Assembly (NCBI RefSeq): GCF_029439465.1
Contig: NZ_JAROAV010000038.1
Span: forward strand, 1 to 64,000
Direction: 5' to 3'
DNA from: Luteipulveratus flavus
Lineage (GTDB): Bacteria > Actinomycetota > Actinomycetes > Actinomycetales > Dermatophilaceae
Length of the DNA: 64,000 bases
A program made the translations under genes and the position numbers. The first letter of the stretch is position 1. Each line of letters opens with the position of its first letter. Positions 1 to 8,611 of the stretch are shown here, one piece after another. Under the pieces are notes generated by a model. That model was not told where the DNA came from. It saw nothing but the letters and a program-made list of their open reading frames with translations, and did no database searches.

Positions 1-2184
1 GGTGAGGCGCCGGGAGAGTCTCCCTCGACGTCACCCGGTTTCGACACGGGCTCGGCTGGCGCCTCGCCCGGCTCAACCAGCGATGCATCCGGCGGAGTCG
101 TGGAGATGCCGATGGAGGTGCTGCTGGGGAAGCCGCCGCGGATGACGCGCGACGTCACCCGCGTCGACCGGTCCGCGGGCGAGCTCGACCTGGACGGCAT
201 CGACCTGCGGCAGGCTGCGTACGACGTGCTGCGTCACCCGACCGTCGCGAGCAAGCGGTTCCTGATCACCATCGGCGACCGGACGGTCGGCGGTCTCACC
301 CACCGCGACCAGATGGTCGGCCCGTGGCAGGTTCCGGTCGCCGACGTCGCCGTGACGCTCTCGGATCTGCACGGCCTCGCCGGTCAGGCGATGGCCACCG
401 GCGAACGGATGCCGCTGGCGTCGGTGGACGGCCCGGCGTCCGGTCGGATGGCCGTCGGCGAGGCCATCACCAACCTGCTCGCCGCCCCGATCACGCTGCG
501 CGGCGTCAAGCTGTCGTGCAACTGGATGGCCGCGTGCGGAGAGCCCGGCGAGGACGCCGCGCTGTACGACACCGTCAGCGCCGTCGCGATGGAGCTGTGC
601 CCGGCCCTCGGCATCAGCGTCCCGGTCGGCAAGGACTCCATGTCCATGCGCACCAAGTGGGAGGCCGACGGCGAGGCGAAGCAGGTGACCTCGCCCGTGT
701 CGCTGGTGGTCACGGCGTTCGCGTCGCTGCCCGACGTCCGCCGCACCCTCACCCCGCAGCTGCGCGGTGGCGGTGGCGACCGGCCCGACACCTCACTCGT
801 CCTGATCGACCTCGGCGCCGAGCACCACCGGCTCGGCGGGTCCGTACTGGCCCAGGTGGCAGGCGAGTTCGGCGGCCAGGTGCCCGACCTCGACGAGCCG
901 GCCCATCTCGTACGCCTGGTCGACGCGGTCAACGCGCTGCGCGCCGACGGACTCGTCACCGCCTACCACGACCGCTCGGACGGCGGCCTGTGGGCGGCCG
1001 CATGCGAGATGGCGTTCGCCGGCGGGTGCGGCGTCGAGCTGCTCGGGCTGAGCTCGGTGGCGGAGCTGTTCGCCGAGGAGCTCGGAGCGCTCATCGAGGT
1101 CGCCGACGAGCACCTGGAACACGTCCTGGACCGCCTGGAGGCGGCCGGCCTCGGCTACGGGATCAGCAGCGTCGTCGGCGGCCCGGTCGCCGACCGTCGG
1201 GTGCGCGTGCAGATCGCCGGCGAGACCGTCATCGACGAGCCGCTGCGGGACCTGGCGCAGGCGTGGGACGAGGTGTCCTGGCGCATCAGCCGGCTGCGGG
1301 ACAACCCCGAGGCCGCCGACCAGGAGCACGCGGCGTTCGGCGCCGACGAGCCCGGCCTGCACGTCGAGCCGAAGTACGAGCCCACCGACGACGTCGCCGT
1401 GCCGTACCTGAACCTCGGCGCCCGTCCGAAGGTCGCCGTCCTGCGCGAGCAGGGCGTGAACTCCCACGTCGAGACGGCGTACGCGTTCGACCGCGCCGGG
1501 TTCGACACCTACGACGTGCACATGACCGACCTGCAGCACGGCCGCACGTCACTGGCCGACTACACCGGGCTGGTCGCCTGCGGCGGGTTCTCGTACGGCG
1601 ACACGCTCGGCGCCGGCGAGGGGTGGGCCCGGTCGGTGCTGTACGACGCCCGCCTGACCGACCAGTTCCACGAGTTCTTCCACCGCACAGGCACATTCGG
1701 CCTCGGCATCTGCAACGGCTGCCAGATGTTCGCTGCGCTCGCCGACCACATCCCGGGTGCCGAGGCGTGGCCGCGCTTCACCCGCAACGTGTCCGAGCAG
1801 TACGAGGCCCGGCTGTCCCAGGTGGAGGTGCTCGACAGCCCGTCGATCTTCTTCTCCGGCATGGCCGGCAGCCGGCTGCCGATCGCGGTCGCGCACGGTG
1901 AGGGCTTCGCGGACTTCTCCGCGCGTGGCGACCTTGCCGCGGTGCACCGGGCCGTGCGCTACGTCGACGGCCACGGGAAGGTCGCGGAGGCGTACCCGGC
2001 GAACCCCAACGGCTCTCCTGACGGCCTGACCGCGGTCACGACGCCGGACGGCCGCTTCACCGCGATGATGCCGCACCCCGAGCGGGTGCAGCGCAACGTC
2101 CAGATGTCGTGGACCAGCGGGCCGGTCGAGCAGGAGAGCCCCTGGCTTCGGATGTTCCGCAACGCCCGGGTGCACGTCGGCTGA
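1..2184 (+). CDS. purL: Phosphoribosylformylglycinamidine synthase, large single-chain form (3' part)
   Basis: Converts FGAR, ATP and glutamine to FGAM in purine synthesis. The frame is open from base 1, so the N-terminal half lies outside the window; 727 residues are visible. The AIRS-like synthetase part carries KDSMSM and YHDRSDGGL, and a class I glutamine amidotransferase domain is fused at the C-terminus: nucleophile Cys in GICNGCQM (codon at 1711) and His/Glu in MPHPERV (codons 2074-2082). This is the long one-chain enzyme of the E. coli type (about 1300 residues), whereas many actinobacteria use separate PurS, PurQ and short PurL. A repeat-like segment at 31-83 is translated in the linker just before the conserved MEVLLGKPP segment. 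The next gene starts four bases after the stop. Confidence 0.96.
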   Translation, partial: GEAPGESPSTSPGFDTGSAGASPGSTSDASGGVVEMPMEVLLGKPPRMTRDVTRVDRSAGELDLDGIDLRQAAYDVLRHPTVASKRFLITIGDRTVGGLTHRDQMVGPWQVPVADVAVTLSDLHGLAGQAMATGERMPLASVDGPASGRMAVGEAITNLLAAPITLRGVKLSCNWMAACGEPGEDAALYDTVSAVAMELCPALGISVPVGKDSMSMRTKWEADGEAKQVTSPVSLVVTAFASLPDVRRTLTPQLRGGGGDRPDTSLVLIDLGAEHHRLGGSVLAQVAGEFGGQVPDLDEPAHLVRLVDAVNALRADGLVTAYHDRSDGGLWAAACEMAFAGGCGVELLGLSSVAELFAEELGALIEVADEHLEHVLDRLEAAGLGYGISSVVGGPVADRRVRVQIAGETVIDEPLRDLAQAWDEVSWRISRLRDNPEAADQEHAAFGADEPGLHVEPKYEPTDDVAVPYLNLGARPKVAVLREQGVNSHVETAYAFDRAGFDTYDVHMTDLQHGRTSLADYTGLVACGGFSYGDTLGAGEGWARSVLYDARLTDQFHEFFHRTGTFGLGICNGCQMFAALADHIPGAEAWPRFTRNVSEQYEARLSQVEVLDSPSIFFSGMAGSRLPIAVAHGEGFADFSARGDLAAVHRAVRYVDGHGKVAEAYPANPNGSPDGLTAVTTPDGRFTAMMPHPERVQRNVQMSWTSGPVEQESPWLRMFRNARVHVG
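31..83 (+). repeat. REP-like dispersed element inside purL frame
   Basis: The 53 bases read tcacccggtttcgac near the left end and ggctcaaccagcg at the right end. The reverse complement of the intergenic element at 20726-20779 has the same two ends and a similar middle (roughly four positions in five match by eye). Here the element lies in the purL reading frame and contributes a Gly/Ser/Thr/Ala-rich stretch (SPGFDTGSAGASPGSTSD) to a linker. That it inserted is an inference from the match to an intergenic copy. Confidence 0.65.
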
Positions 2185-2187
2185 CCG

Positions 2188-3030
2188 ATGCCCGAGGGAC
2201 ACGTCACGCACCGGATCGCCGGTGAGATCACGCGCTCGTTCGGAGGGCGGCCGGTGCGCTCGACGAGTCCGCAGGGCCGGTTCGCCGACGACGCAGCGCT
2301 GTTCGACGGGCGCGTCCTCGACCGGGCGGACGCCTGGGGCAAGCAGATGTTCGTCGCCTTCGAGGGTGTCGAACGGCAGGTCAACATCCACCTGGGGCTG
2401 ATCGGCAAGTTCTCCTTCACCGCGGACGCCGAGCCGCCGGTGGTCGGTGAGGTGCGGTGGCGCTTGTCGACGGACGAGTCCCCGATGACCATGGACCTGC
2501 GCGGCGCGACCGTCGTGGCCGCCCGTACGCCGGAGGAGATCTCGGCGATCATCGCCCGGCTCGGGCCGGACCCGCTCCGTCCGGACTCCGACCCCGAGGT
2601 CGGCTGGACGCGAATCCGCAAGTCCGGCAAGGCGATCGGCGCGCTGATGATGGAGCAGACCATCTTCGCCGGCGTCGGCAACATCTACCGCGCCGAGGTG
2701 CTCTTCCGGCACCGCATCGACCCGTTCATGCAGGGTCGGTTCCTGCGGCGCCCGGAGTTCGAGTCGATGTGGGACGACCTCGTCGAGCTCATGCCGCTCG
2801 GCGTGCGGGACGGCCGGATCGACACCGTCCACACCGAGCACACCCCTGAGGTGATGGGGCGCCCGCCGCGGGTCGACAAGCACGGCGGCGAGGTCTACGT
2901 CTACCGGCGCGAGGGACTGCCCTGCCTGGCCTGCGGCACTCCCGTCTCACGCACCGAGCTCGCCGGTCGCAACCTGTTCTGGTGCCGCCACTGCCAGCCG
3001 CGCTCGCGCCGCCGCAAGGCGAGCACGTAG
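2188..3030 (+). CDS. Fpg/Nei family DNA glycosylase (endonuclease VIII-like)
   Basis: Bifunctional base-excision repair enzyme removing oxidised bases and nicking at the resulting AP site. The protein begins MPEGH, giving the catalytic N-terminal Pro2 and Glu3 of the family. A helix-two-turn-helix region lies mid-protein (GVGNIYRAEVLF), and a C-terminal zinc finger uses Cys246, Cys249, Cys266 and Cys269. The 280-residue length is normal. The opening is close to that of mycobacterial Nei-type proteins (MPEGHT..., SPQGRF), so Nei2-like is more likely than MutM. It starts four bases after purL and is probably co-transcribed with it. Confidence 0.93.
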   Translation: MPEGHVTHRIAGEITRSFGGRPVRSTSPQGRFADDAALFDGRVLDRADAWGKQMFVAFEGVERQVNIHLGLIGKFSFTADAEPPVVGEVRWRLSTDESPMTMDLRGATVVAARTPEEISAIIARLGPDPLRPDSDPEVGWTRIRKSGKAIGALMMEQTIFAGVGNIYRAEVLFRHRIDPFMQGRFLRRPEFESMWDDLVELMPLGVRDGRIDTVHTEHTPEVMGRPPRVDKHGGEVYVYRREGLPCLACGTPVSRTELAGRNLFWCRHCQPRSRRRKAST

Positions 3031-3038
3031 CGCCGCGC

Positions 3039-4589
3039 TCACCACGGGCTGGGTTCGTAGTCCTTCACGAAGCAGCCGTAGAGGTCCTCACCGAGCTCGC
3101 CCCGCACGATCGGGTCGTACACGCGGGCCGCGCCGTCCACCAGGTCCAGCGGCGCGTGCCACCCCTCGGCCGCGATGCGCAGCTTTTCCTCGTGCGGGCG
3201 CTCGTCGGTGATCCAGCCGGTGTCGACGGCGGTCATCAGGATCCGGTCGGTCTCGAACATCTCGCCCGCGGACGTGCGGGTGAGCATGTTGAGCGCCGCC
3301 TTCGCCATGTTGGTGTGCGGGTGTCCGGGACCCTTGTAACGACGGGAGAACTGGCCCTCCATCGCCGAGACGTTGACGACGTACGCCCGGCGCGCGCCTG
3401 CCTCGACCGCGGCGCGCAGCGAGGGCCGCAGCCGCGAGATCAGGATGAACGGCGCGGTCGAGTTGCACAGCTGGACCTCGAGCAGCTCCAGCGGGTCGAC
3501 CTCCTGCACGCGCTGGGTCCAGGAGTTGTTGCGCTGGGTGTCGGGCAGCAGGCCGCCCGCGTCGACGGCGGTGCCGGCCAGGTGCGCCTCCAGACTGGCG
3601 TGACCCGCGCTGAGCGCGAGCGCCGTCATCGACGCCGCGTCCTGCGCGGCGAGGTGACGGGCCTGCGCCTCCTCGGCGCTCTCGTCCTCGTGGTGGGCGA
3701 CTGCGTGCTGGCGGAACGTGCCGATCAGCGCGGCCGGGTGCGCCTCACTGATGCGGTCGAACGTCACGACGTCCGGAAGGGCGAGACCCGTTGGCAGCGG
3801 GGCTGATTCGAGCTCGACGAGACGGCTGTACGCGCCCGGCGACCGGCGTACGGTCTGAGCTGCGTTGTTGATGAGGATGTCGAGCGGACCCGCGGCGGCG
3901 ACCTCGTCGGCGAGCGCGACCACCTGGGTCGGGTCGCGCAGGTCGATGCCGACGACCTTGAGGCGGTCGATCCAGTCGGCCGAGTCCTCCTGGGCCGCGA
4001 ACCGGCGCACGGCGTCCCTGGGGAAGCGTGTCGTGATGGTGAGGTGGGCGCCGTCGCGCAGCAGCCGCAGCGCGATGTACATGCCGATCTTCGCGCGGCC
4101 GCCGGTGAGCAGCGCGCGGCGGCCGGTGAGATCGGTGCCCTGGTCGCGCTTGCCGTGCGACTTCTCGGCGCAGTCGGGGCACAGCCAGTGGTAGAACGCG
4201 TCGACCAGCGTGTAGTCGGCCTTGCAGATGTAGCAGCCCCGCGGGTTGAGGAGCTCCCCGGCGTACGCCTCGCGCGTGCGCGGCGCGAGCCGGATGCCGT
4301 GCGTCTCGTCGTCGATGCGCAGGGGCGAGCCGGTGGCGGTGGCCTCCAGGATCGCCTGGTCGTGCTCGAGCGCCGGCCGCTTGGCCTCACGGCGTCGGGC
4401 CTTGCGGATCTGCTTGTACATCCGCGCGGAGGCCCGCTTGACCGCCTGGATGTCCGGGTGGTCCGGCGGCAGGGTCGGCAGCTGCTCCAGCACCCGTAGG
4501 GCGGTCGCGAGGTCGTCGGGCGCGATGCCGTCGGTGATGGCGACGTCGGCGTCCGGCCGCGCTTCCGGAAGGGTGGTCTGTGCAGTCAC
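3039..4589 (-). CDS. SDR-family oxidoreductase with N-terminal zinc-ribbon-like segment
   Basis: About 516 residues, twice the usual SDR length. An N-terminal helical region of about 130 residues is followed by a CYICK...CPDC pair of CxxC motifs that could bind zinc, then a Rossmann domain with TGGRAKIG as the nucleotide-binding turn and INNAA as the NAG-like motif. Where classical SDRs have YxxxK the protein has TNMAK (Thr about residue 426, Lys about 430 from this start), so the catalytic tyrosine appears to be missing. The ORF also has a GTG at 4619; I prefer the GTG at 4589 because TACGAT lies six bases upstream, as in leaderless actinobacterial genes. Substrate unknown. It is convergent with the glycosylase gene. 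Confidence 0.8.
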   Translation of the reverse strand: MTAQTTLPEARPDADVAITDGIAPDDLATALRVLEQLPTLPPDHPDIQAVKRASARMYKQIRKARRREAKRPALEHDQAILEATATGSPLRIDDETHGIRLAPRTREAYAGELLNPRGCYICKADYTLVDAFYHWLCPDCAEKSHGKRDQGTDLTGRRALLTGGRAKIGMYIALRLLRDGAHLTITTRFPRDAVRRFAAQEDSADWIDRLKVVGIDLRDPTQVVALADEVAAAGPLDILINNAAQTVRRSPGAYSRLVELESAPLPTGLALPDVVTFDRISEAHPAALIGTFRQHAVAHHEDESAEEAQARHLAAQDAASMTALALSAGHASLEAHLAGTAVDAGGLLPDTQRNNSWTQRVQEVDPLELLEVQLCNSTAPFILISRLRPSLRAAVEAGARRAYVVNVSAMEGQFSRRYKGPGHPHTNMAKAALNMLTRTSAGEMFETDRILMTAVDTGWITDERPHEEKLRIAAEGWHAPLDLVDGAARVYDPIVRGELGEDLYGCFVKDYEPSPW

Positions 4590-4760
4590 GCCGGGATCGT
4601 AGATGCCAACGGCGCTCACGGCGAAAGACGGGCTTCCTGAGCATCTGCTGGAACCCCCGTCATGGTCCGGATCGGCCTGGGAGACTTTCGGTGATCACAA
4701 GAGAGAAGCAGAGGCCGGGCATCGCCCCGCTGACCTCGGCGGTGGACGACGAAGGCACGT

Positions 4761-6086
4761 ATGAAGCTCTGCATCATCGGCGGCGGCAGCTTCCGCACCC
4801 CTGAGCTGTACCGCCGACTGCAGGAGTCGCCGCTGTCGGGCATCGTCACCGAGGTCGTCCTGCACGACCCGGACGTCAAGCGCCTGCTCGTGACGGACCT
4901 CGTGCTCTCTCAGCTGCGGGTGTCCGCGAACGGTCCGGCGGTGCGCACCACCACCAGCCTCGAGGACGCCGTGGTGGGTTCGTCGCTGATCGTGGTGACG
5001 ATGCGCGTGGGCGACCTCGACGGTCGTACGGCCGACGAGCGCATCGCCCTCGACGCCGGGCTCCTCGGCCACGAGAGCATCGGCGCGGGGGGCATCGCCA
5101 GCGCGCTGCGTACGGTCCCGGTCGCCGTCCAGGTCGCCGCGACGATCGAGGCGCTCGCCCCGAACGCCTGGGTCGCCAACCTGACCAATCCGGTCGGCAT
5201 CGTGACCGAGGCGATGCAGTCGGTGCTCGGCGACCGGGTGATCGGCGTGTGCAACGCGCCGTCCGAGCTCGGCCGCCGCGCCGCCCGCGCCCTCGGGATC
5301 CGCACGAACGAGTTCGAGTACGTCGGGCTCAACCACCTCGGCTGGCTGCGCACCTTGCCGCTGGGCCGCACCGACGTCCTGCCGGCGCTTCTCGCGGACT
5401 CCAGCCGGCTCGGTCGCACGGTCGAGGGACGCACGTTCGGCGTCGACTTCCTGCAGGACCTCGGCATGATCCCGAACGCCCAGCTCTTCCCCTTCTACTT
5501 CGCCCGTGAGTCCGTCGCCGCCCTGCGCGGCGCCATCGAGACGCGCGGTGAGTGGATGCAGTACCAGCAGCAGCGCTTCTACCAGCGCGTGTACGACAAC
5601 CCGCGGCACGCGCTGCGGCAGTGGGAGCTCGTCCGCAACGAGATCGACACGTCGTACGCGCGCGAGGCCGACAAGGACGGCCGGGTGGTGCCGATGGGCG
5701 AGACCGCGATCGGGTACGCGGACGTCACCGTCGCACTGCTGTCGGCGCTGGTCACGGGCTCGCCGGCGCGCGTGGTGCTAGACGTCCGCAACGCCGGCAC
5801 GCTGCCGTGGCTGCCCGACGACGCCGTCGTCGAGGTGCCCTGCACGGTCGACGGTCGTGGCCCGAGGACGGTACGCGTCGCGCCGCTGACCGGGCACGCC
5901 GCCGGGATGGTGCACCAGGTGAAGGCGGTCGAGCAGCTGACCATCCGCGCCGCGCGCGAGGGCTCCGAACGGTTGGCCCGCCAGGCGCTGGCGCTGCACC
6001 CGCTGGTCGACTCGGTCAGCGTTGCCCGCCGGCTGCTCGACGCCTACCGCGCGCGCATCCCGTCCCTGAACGCCGTCTTCGCCTGA
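4761..6086 (+). CDS. 6-phospho-beta-glucosidase, glycoside hydrolase family 4
   Basis: NAD- and metal-dependent GH4 enzyme that splits phosphorylated beta-glucosides by a redox mechanism in the cytoplasm. The N-terminus has the NAD-binding GGGSFRTP (residues 7-14), then NLTNPVGIVTEA, Cys164 in CNAPSE and His192 in GLNHLGW, the expected metal ligands. Length 441 is typical. GAAGG lies six bases ahead of the ATG. No phosphotransferase permease or sugar regulator is adjacent, so the substrate source is not shown here. BglT/CelF-like beta specificity is inferred from overall similarity. Confidence 0.88.
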   Translation: MKLCIIGGGSFRTPELYRRLQESPLSGIVTEVVLHDPDVKRLLVTDLVLSQLRVSANGPAVRTTTSLEDAVVGSSLIVVTMRVGDLDGRTADERIALDAGLLGHESIGAGGIASALRTVPVAVQVAATIEALAPNAWVANLTNPVGIVTEAMQSVLGDRVIGVCNAPSELGRRAARALGIRTNEFEYVGLNHLGWLRTLPLGRTDVLPALLADSSRLGRTVEGRTFGVDFLQDLGMIPNAQLFPFYFARESVAALRGAIETRGEWMQYQQQRFYQRVYDNPRHALRQWELVRNEIDTSYAREADKDGRVVPMGETAIGYADVTVALLSALVTGSPARVVLDVRNAGTLPWLPDDAVVEVPCTVDGRGPRTVRVAPLTGHAAGMVHQVKAVEQLTIRAAREGSERLARQALALHPLVDSVSVARRLLDAYRARIPSLNAVFA

Positions 6087-6098
6087 CCGACCCGCCGC

Positions 6099-6217
6099 CC
6101 GGCAAAAGCTGACGGCGAGCACACGCATACCTGTGACGACGACGAACTTTCGCCGGCCTCCCGGCAAAAAGTGGCAGCGAGCACACGCATACCTGTGCCG
6201 ACGACCAGCTTTTGCCG
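6099..6217. repeat. Two tandem copies of 58-bp palindromic repeat (family 1)
   Basis: Copies lie at 6099-6156 and 6161-6217, between the convergent glucosidase and purC genes. Each begins ggcaaaa, has gcacacgcatacctgtg in the centre and ends in a complementary arm (cgccgg or ttttgccg). The arms pair to a long hairpin with an inner GCACA/TGTGC stem. Related copies are at 38784-38841 and 53455-53512. Position between converging genes suggests a bidirectional terminator role, which is inference. Confidence 0.85.
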
Positions 6218-6239
6218 CTGTGGCTCGGCGGCGGGTGGG

Positions 6240-7127
6240 TCAGAAGGTCTGACCGGTGAGTGCCTCGTAGGCCTCGATGTACTTGGCGCGCGTCCGCTCG
6301 ACGACCTCGTCCGGCAGAGCGGGCGGCTCCTCGCCCGACCCCTTGTCCCAGCCGCTCGCGTCGGAGGTCAGCCAGTCACGGACGTACTGCTTGTCGTACG
6401 ACGGCTGGGCGCGACCCGGCTCCCAGCCGGCCGCGGGCCAGAACCGCGACGAGTCGGGCGTCAGCACCTCGTCGGCGAGCACGACCGTGCCGTCGGCGCG
6501 GTAGCCGAACTCGACCTTGGTGTCGGCGATGAGGATGCCGCGCTCAGCGGCGATCTCGTTGCCGCGCGCCAGGATTCGGCAGGTCAGGTCGCTCAGCACC
6601 GCGGCCCGGTCCGCGCCGACGAGGGCGACGACGTCGTCGTAGGAGATGGGCTCGTCGTGCTGGCCGGCCGGTGCCTTGGACGACGGCGTGAAGATCGGCG
6701 CCGGCAGCCGGGACCCGTCGACCAGGCCACCCGGCAGGCTGAGCCCGGAGACGGTGCCACTCGCGCGGTACTCGTTCAGGCCGCCACCGGTGAGGTAGGC
6801 GCGAGCCACGCATTCGACCGGAGCCATGTCGAGACGCTCGACCAGCACGGCGCGGCGCGCGACCGCCTCGGGCACATCGGTGGAGACGACGTGGTGGGGC
6901 ACGAGATCGGCGAGCCGGTCGAACCACCACAGTGACATCTGGGTGAGCACCGCGCCCTTGTCCGGGATCTCCGAGGTGAGCACGTGGTCGTACGCGGAGA
7001 TGCGGTCCGAGGCGACCAGGAGCAGCTGGTCCTCGCGCGGGCGGCCGTCGGCGTCGAGGGGCGCGTACAGGTCGCGCACCTTCCCGGAGTAGACGTGGGC
7101 GTATCCAGGGAGCTCCAACGGCGTCAT
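6240..7127 (-). CDS. purC: Phosphoribosylaminoimidazole-succinocarboxamide synthase (SAICAR synthase)
   Basis: Joins CAIR and aspartate using ATP in purine synthesis. The 295-residue protein has the family opening (GKVRDLY), the ASDRISAYD motif, ECVARAYLTGGGLNEY and the C-terminal SYDKQYVRDWL. It is the longer single-domain form usual in actinobacteria and yeast. It is divergent from the MFS gene, and purD lies beyond that gene on the same strand as purC. Confidence 0.96.
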   Translation of the reverse strand: MTPLELPGYAHVYSGKVRDLYAPLDADGRPREDQLLLVASDRISAYDHVLTSEIPDKGAVLTQMSLWWFDRLADLVPHHVVSTDVPEAVARRAVLVERLDMAPVECVARAYLTGGGLNEYRASGTVSGLSLPGGLVDGSRLPAPIFTPSSKAPAGQHDEPISYDDVVALVGADRAAVLSDLTCRILARGNEIAAERGILIADTKVEFGYRADGTVVLADEVLTPDSSRFWPAAGWEPGRAQPSYDKQYVRDWLTSDASGWDKGSGEEPPALPDEVVERTRAKYIEAYEALTGQTF

Positions 7128-7169
7128 GGCGGGATTCTTCCAGCCCGTCCGGCGCCCCGGTCACCGCCC

Positions 7170-7200
7170 TTGACCTCAAGTCGGCTTGAGCATCCAGAGT
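7170..7200 (+). promoter_or_regulatory. MerR/SoxR-type promoter-operator for the MFS gene
   Basis: A near-perfect 18-bp dyad, CCTCAAGTCGGCTTGAGC at 7174-7191, overlaps a -35-like TTGACC at 7170-7175. The spacer to CAGAGT at 7195-7200 is 19 bases, the long spacing typical of MerR-family-activated promoters. The dyad closely matches the SoxR box form CCTCAAGT-N2-ACTTGAGG. The regulator gene is not in the window. Confidence 0.7.
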
Positions 7201-7207
7201 GGCGCGG

Positions 7208-8611
7208 GTGACCGCCACCGAGACGCCGCCGTCCGCATCCGCCGCAGGTGAACCCGCCCGCCTGCTCTCGGCGACGTACCTGCCGTTCGCGGTGGGCGCG
7301 GTCTCGCTGGTCACCCTCGGTGCGTTCGCAAACCGCGCGACGGGCACCGTGCTCCCGGTCGTCGCCGAGGACCTGGACGGCCTCGCGCTGTTCGGCGCCG
7401 CGAGCGCCGCTCCCCTCATCACCTACGTCGTCTCGACCGCGGTCGCCGGCGCCCTGAGCGACCGGGGCGGTCCGACCCGGGTGCTTCGCATCGGCGCGGC
7501 AGTGTTCGCGGTGGGTCAGCTGCTCGCCGGACTGGCGCCGACGATGCTCGTCCTCGTCCTGGGACGGCTGCTGTCCGGCTTCGCCGAGGCGTTCCTGGAC
7601 ATCGGCCTCACCGTCCTGATGGCTCGGGCACTGCCGGAGTCGTTGCGGGCCAAGGTGTTCGCGACGTTCGCAGCCGCCTGGGTCCTCCCGTCTCTGGTCG
7701 GCCCGGCCCTCGCCGGCACCATCGCCGATCACGTCGGCTGGCGGGCGGTCTTCCTGCTCGCCGTGGCTCTGCTGGTGCCGGTGTTCGTCCTGCTGCTGCC
7801 GTCGATGCGCCGTACGCCCGTCGAACCACTCGGCGCCTGGTCCGGCCGGCAGCGCACGGTGGCGCGCAACGCGGCCGGCGCAGCGGTCCTGCTCGCCGTC
7901 CTGACCGCCGCCGGGTCCGCGTCGGGGACGCGCTGGGCTGCTGCGGCCGTGATCGGCATGGCCGCGGCGCTGGCCGGTCTCGTCCGGCTCGTGCGGCGGG
8001 TGCTCCCGGACGGCACGCTGACGGGGACGGCCGGCATCCCGGCGGTCACGGCGTCCCGCGGTCTGGCCGCCGCGGCGTTCAGCACGGCGGGCTCGTTCCT
8101 CCCGCTCATGCTGACCAAGAGTCAGGGTCTCCGCCCGGCGCTCGCCGGCATCACCCTGACCCTCACCGGGGTCTGCTGGGCGACCGGATCGGCCCTGCAC
8201 AGTCTCGACGTCGTCCAGCGGCGGGTCAGCCCCACCACCCGGCTACGGATCGGGTTCGGTGCGATCACGACCGGCCTGGCCGGGCCTGCCCTGATCGCCG
8301 CCGACGTGCTCCCGCTCGTGCCGGGACTCGCGCTCTGGGCGCTGGCCGGTCTCGGCATGGGTGTCGCATCTCCGACACTGTCCACCCAGATGCTCGCGCT
8401 GTCCGAGCGCGGTGAGGAGGGCGCCAACAGCGCCGCGTCCAACATGGCCGCCTCGCTGGCGGGCGCCGTCGGCGCAGCGCTCGGTGGTGCTCTCGTCGCC
8501 ACGCGGGCCGATCACCTCAGCGGTGGGGTCTTCACCGTGATCATCGCCGTCGCGATCGTGTTCGCAGCGCTCGGCCTCCGCCTCGCCCCGCTGACCGGCG
8601 TCAGACGGTGA
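7208..8611 (+). CDS. MFS transporter, drug-exporter type
   Basis: About 467 residues of hydrophobic segments in the 12-helix major facilitator pattern, with the motif A-like loop (GALSDRGGPTRVLRIG) after helix 2 and GRLLSGFAEA following. It probably exports small molecules by proton antiport; substrate unknown. GTG codons lie in frame at 7199 and 7208. I choose 7208 because the -10-like CAGAGT ends seven bases before it, giving a leaderless message. The MerR/SoxR-type operator upstream suggests induction by redox-active or toxic compounds. Its last 11 bases overlap convergent purD. Confidence 0.88.
   Translation: MTATETPPSASAAGEPARLLSATYLPFAVGAVSLVTLGAFANRATGTVLPVVAEDLDGLALFGAASAAPLITYVVSTAVAGALSDRGGPTRVLRIGAAVFAVGQLLAGLAPTMLVLVLGRLLSGFAEAFLDIGLTVLMARALPESLRAKVFATFAAAWVLPSLVGPALAGTIADHVGWRAVFLLAVALLVPVFVLLLPSMRRTPVEPLGAWSGRQRTVARNAAGAAVLLAVLTAAGSASGTRWAAAAVIGMAAALAGLVRLVRRVLPDGTLTGTAGIPAVTASRGLAAAAFSTAGSFLPLMLTKSQGLRPALAGITLTLTGVCWATGSALHSLDVVQRRVSPTTRLRIGFGAITTGLAGPALIAADVLPLVPGLALWALAGLGMGVASPTLSTQMLALSERGEEGANSAASNMAASLAGAVGAALGGALVATRADHLSGGVFTVIIAVAIVFAALGLRLAPLTGVRR

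Noticed and set aside
324-1901. 525-codon ORF in another frame over purL
   Set aside because: Arg/Pro/Gly-rich shadow of purL caused by high GC; no family features.
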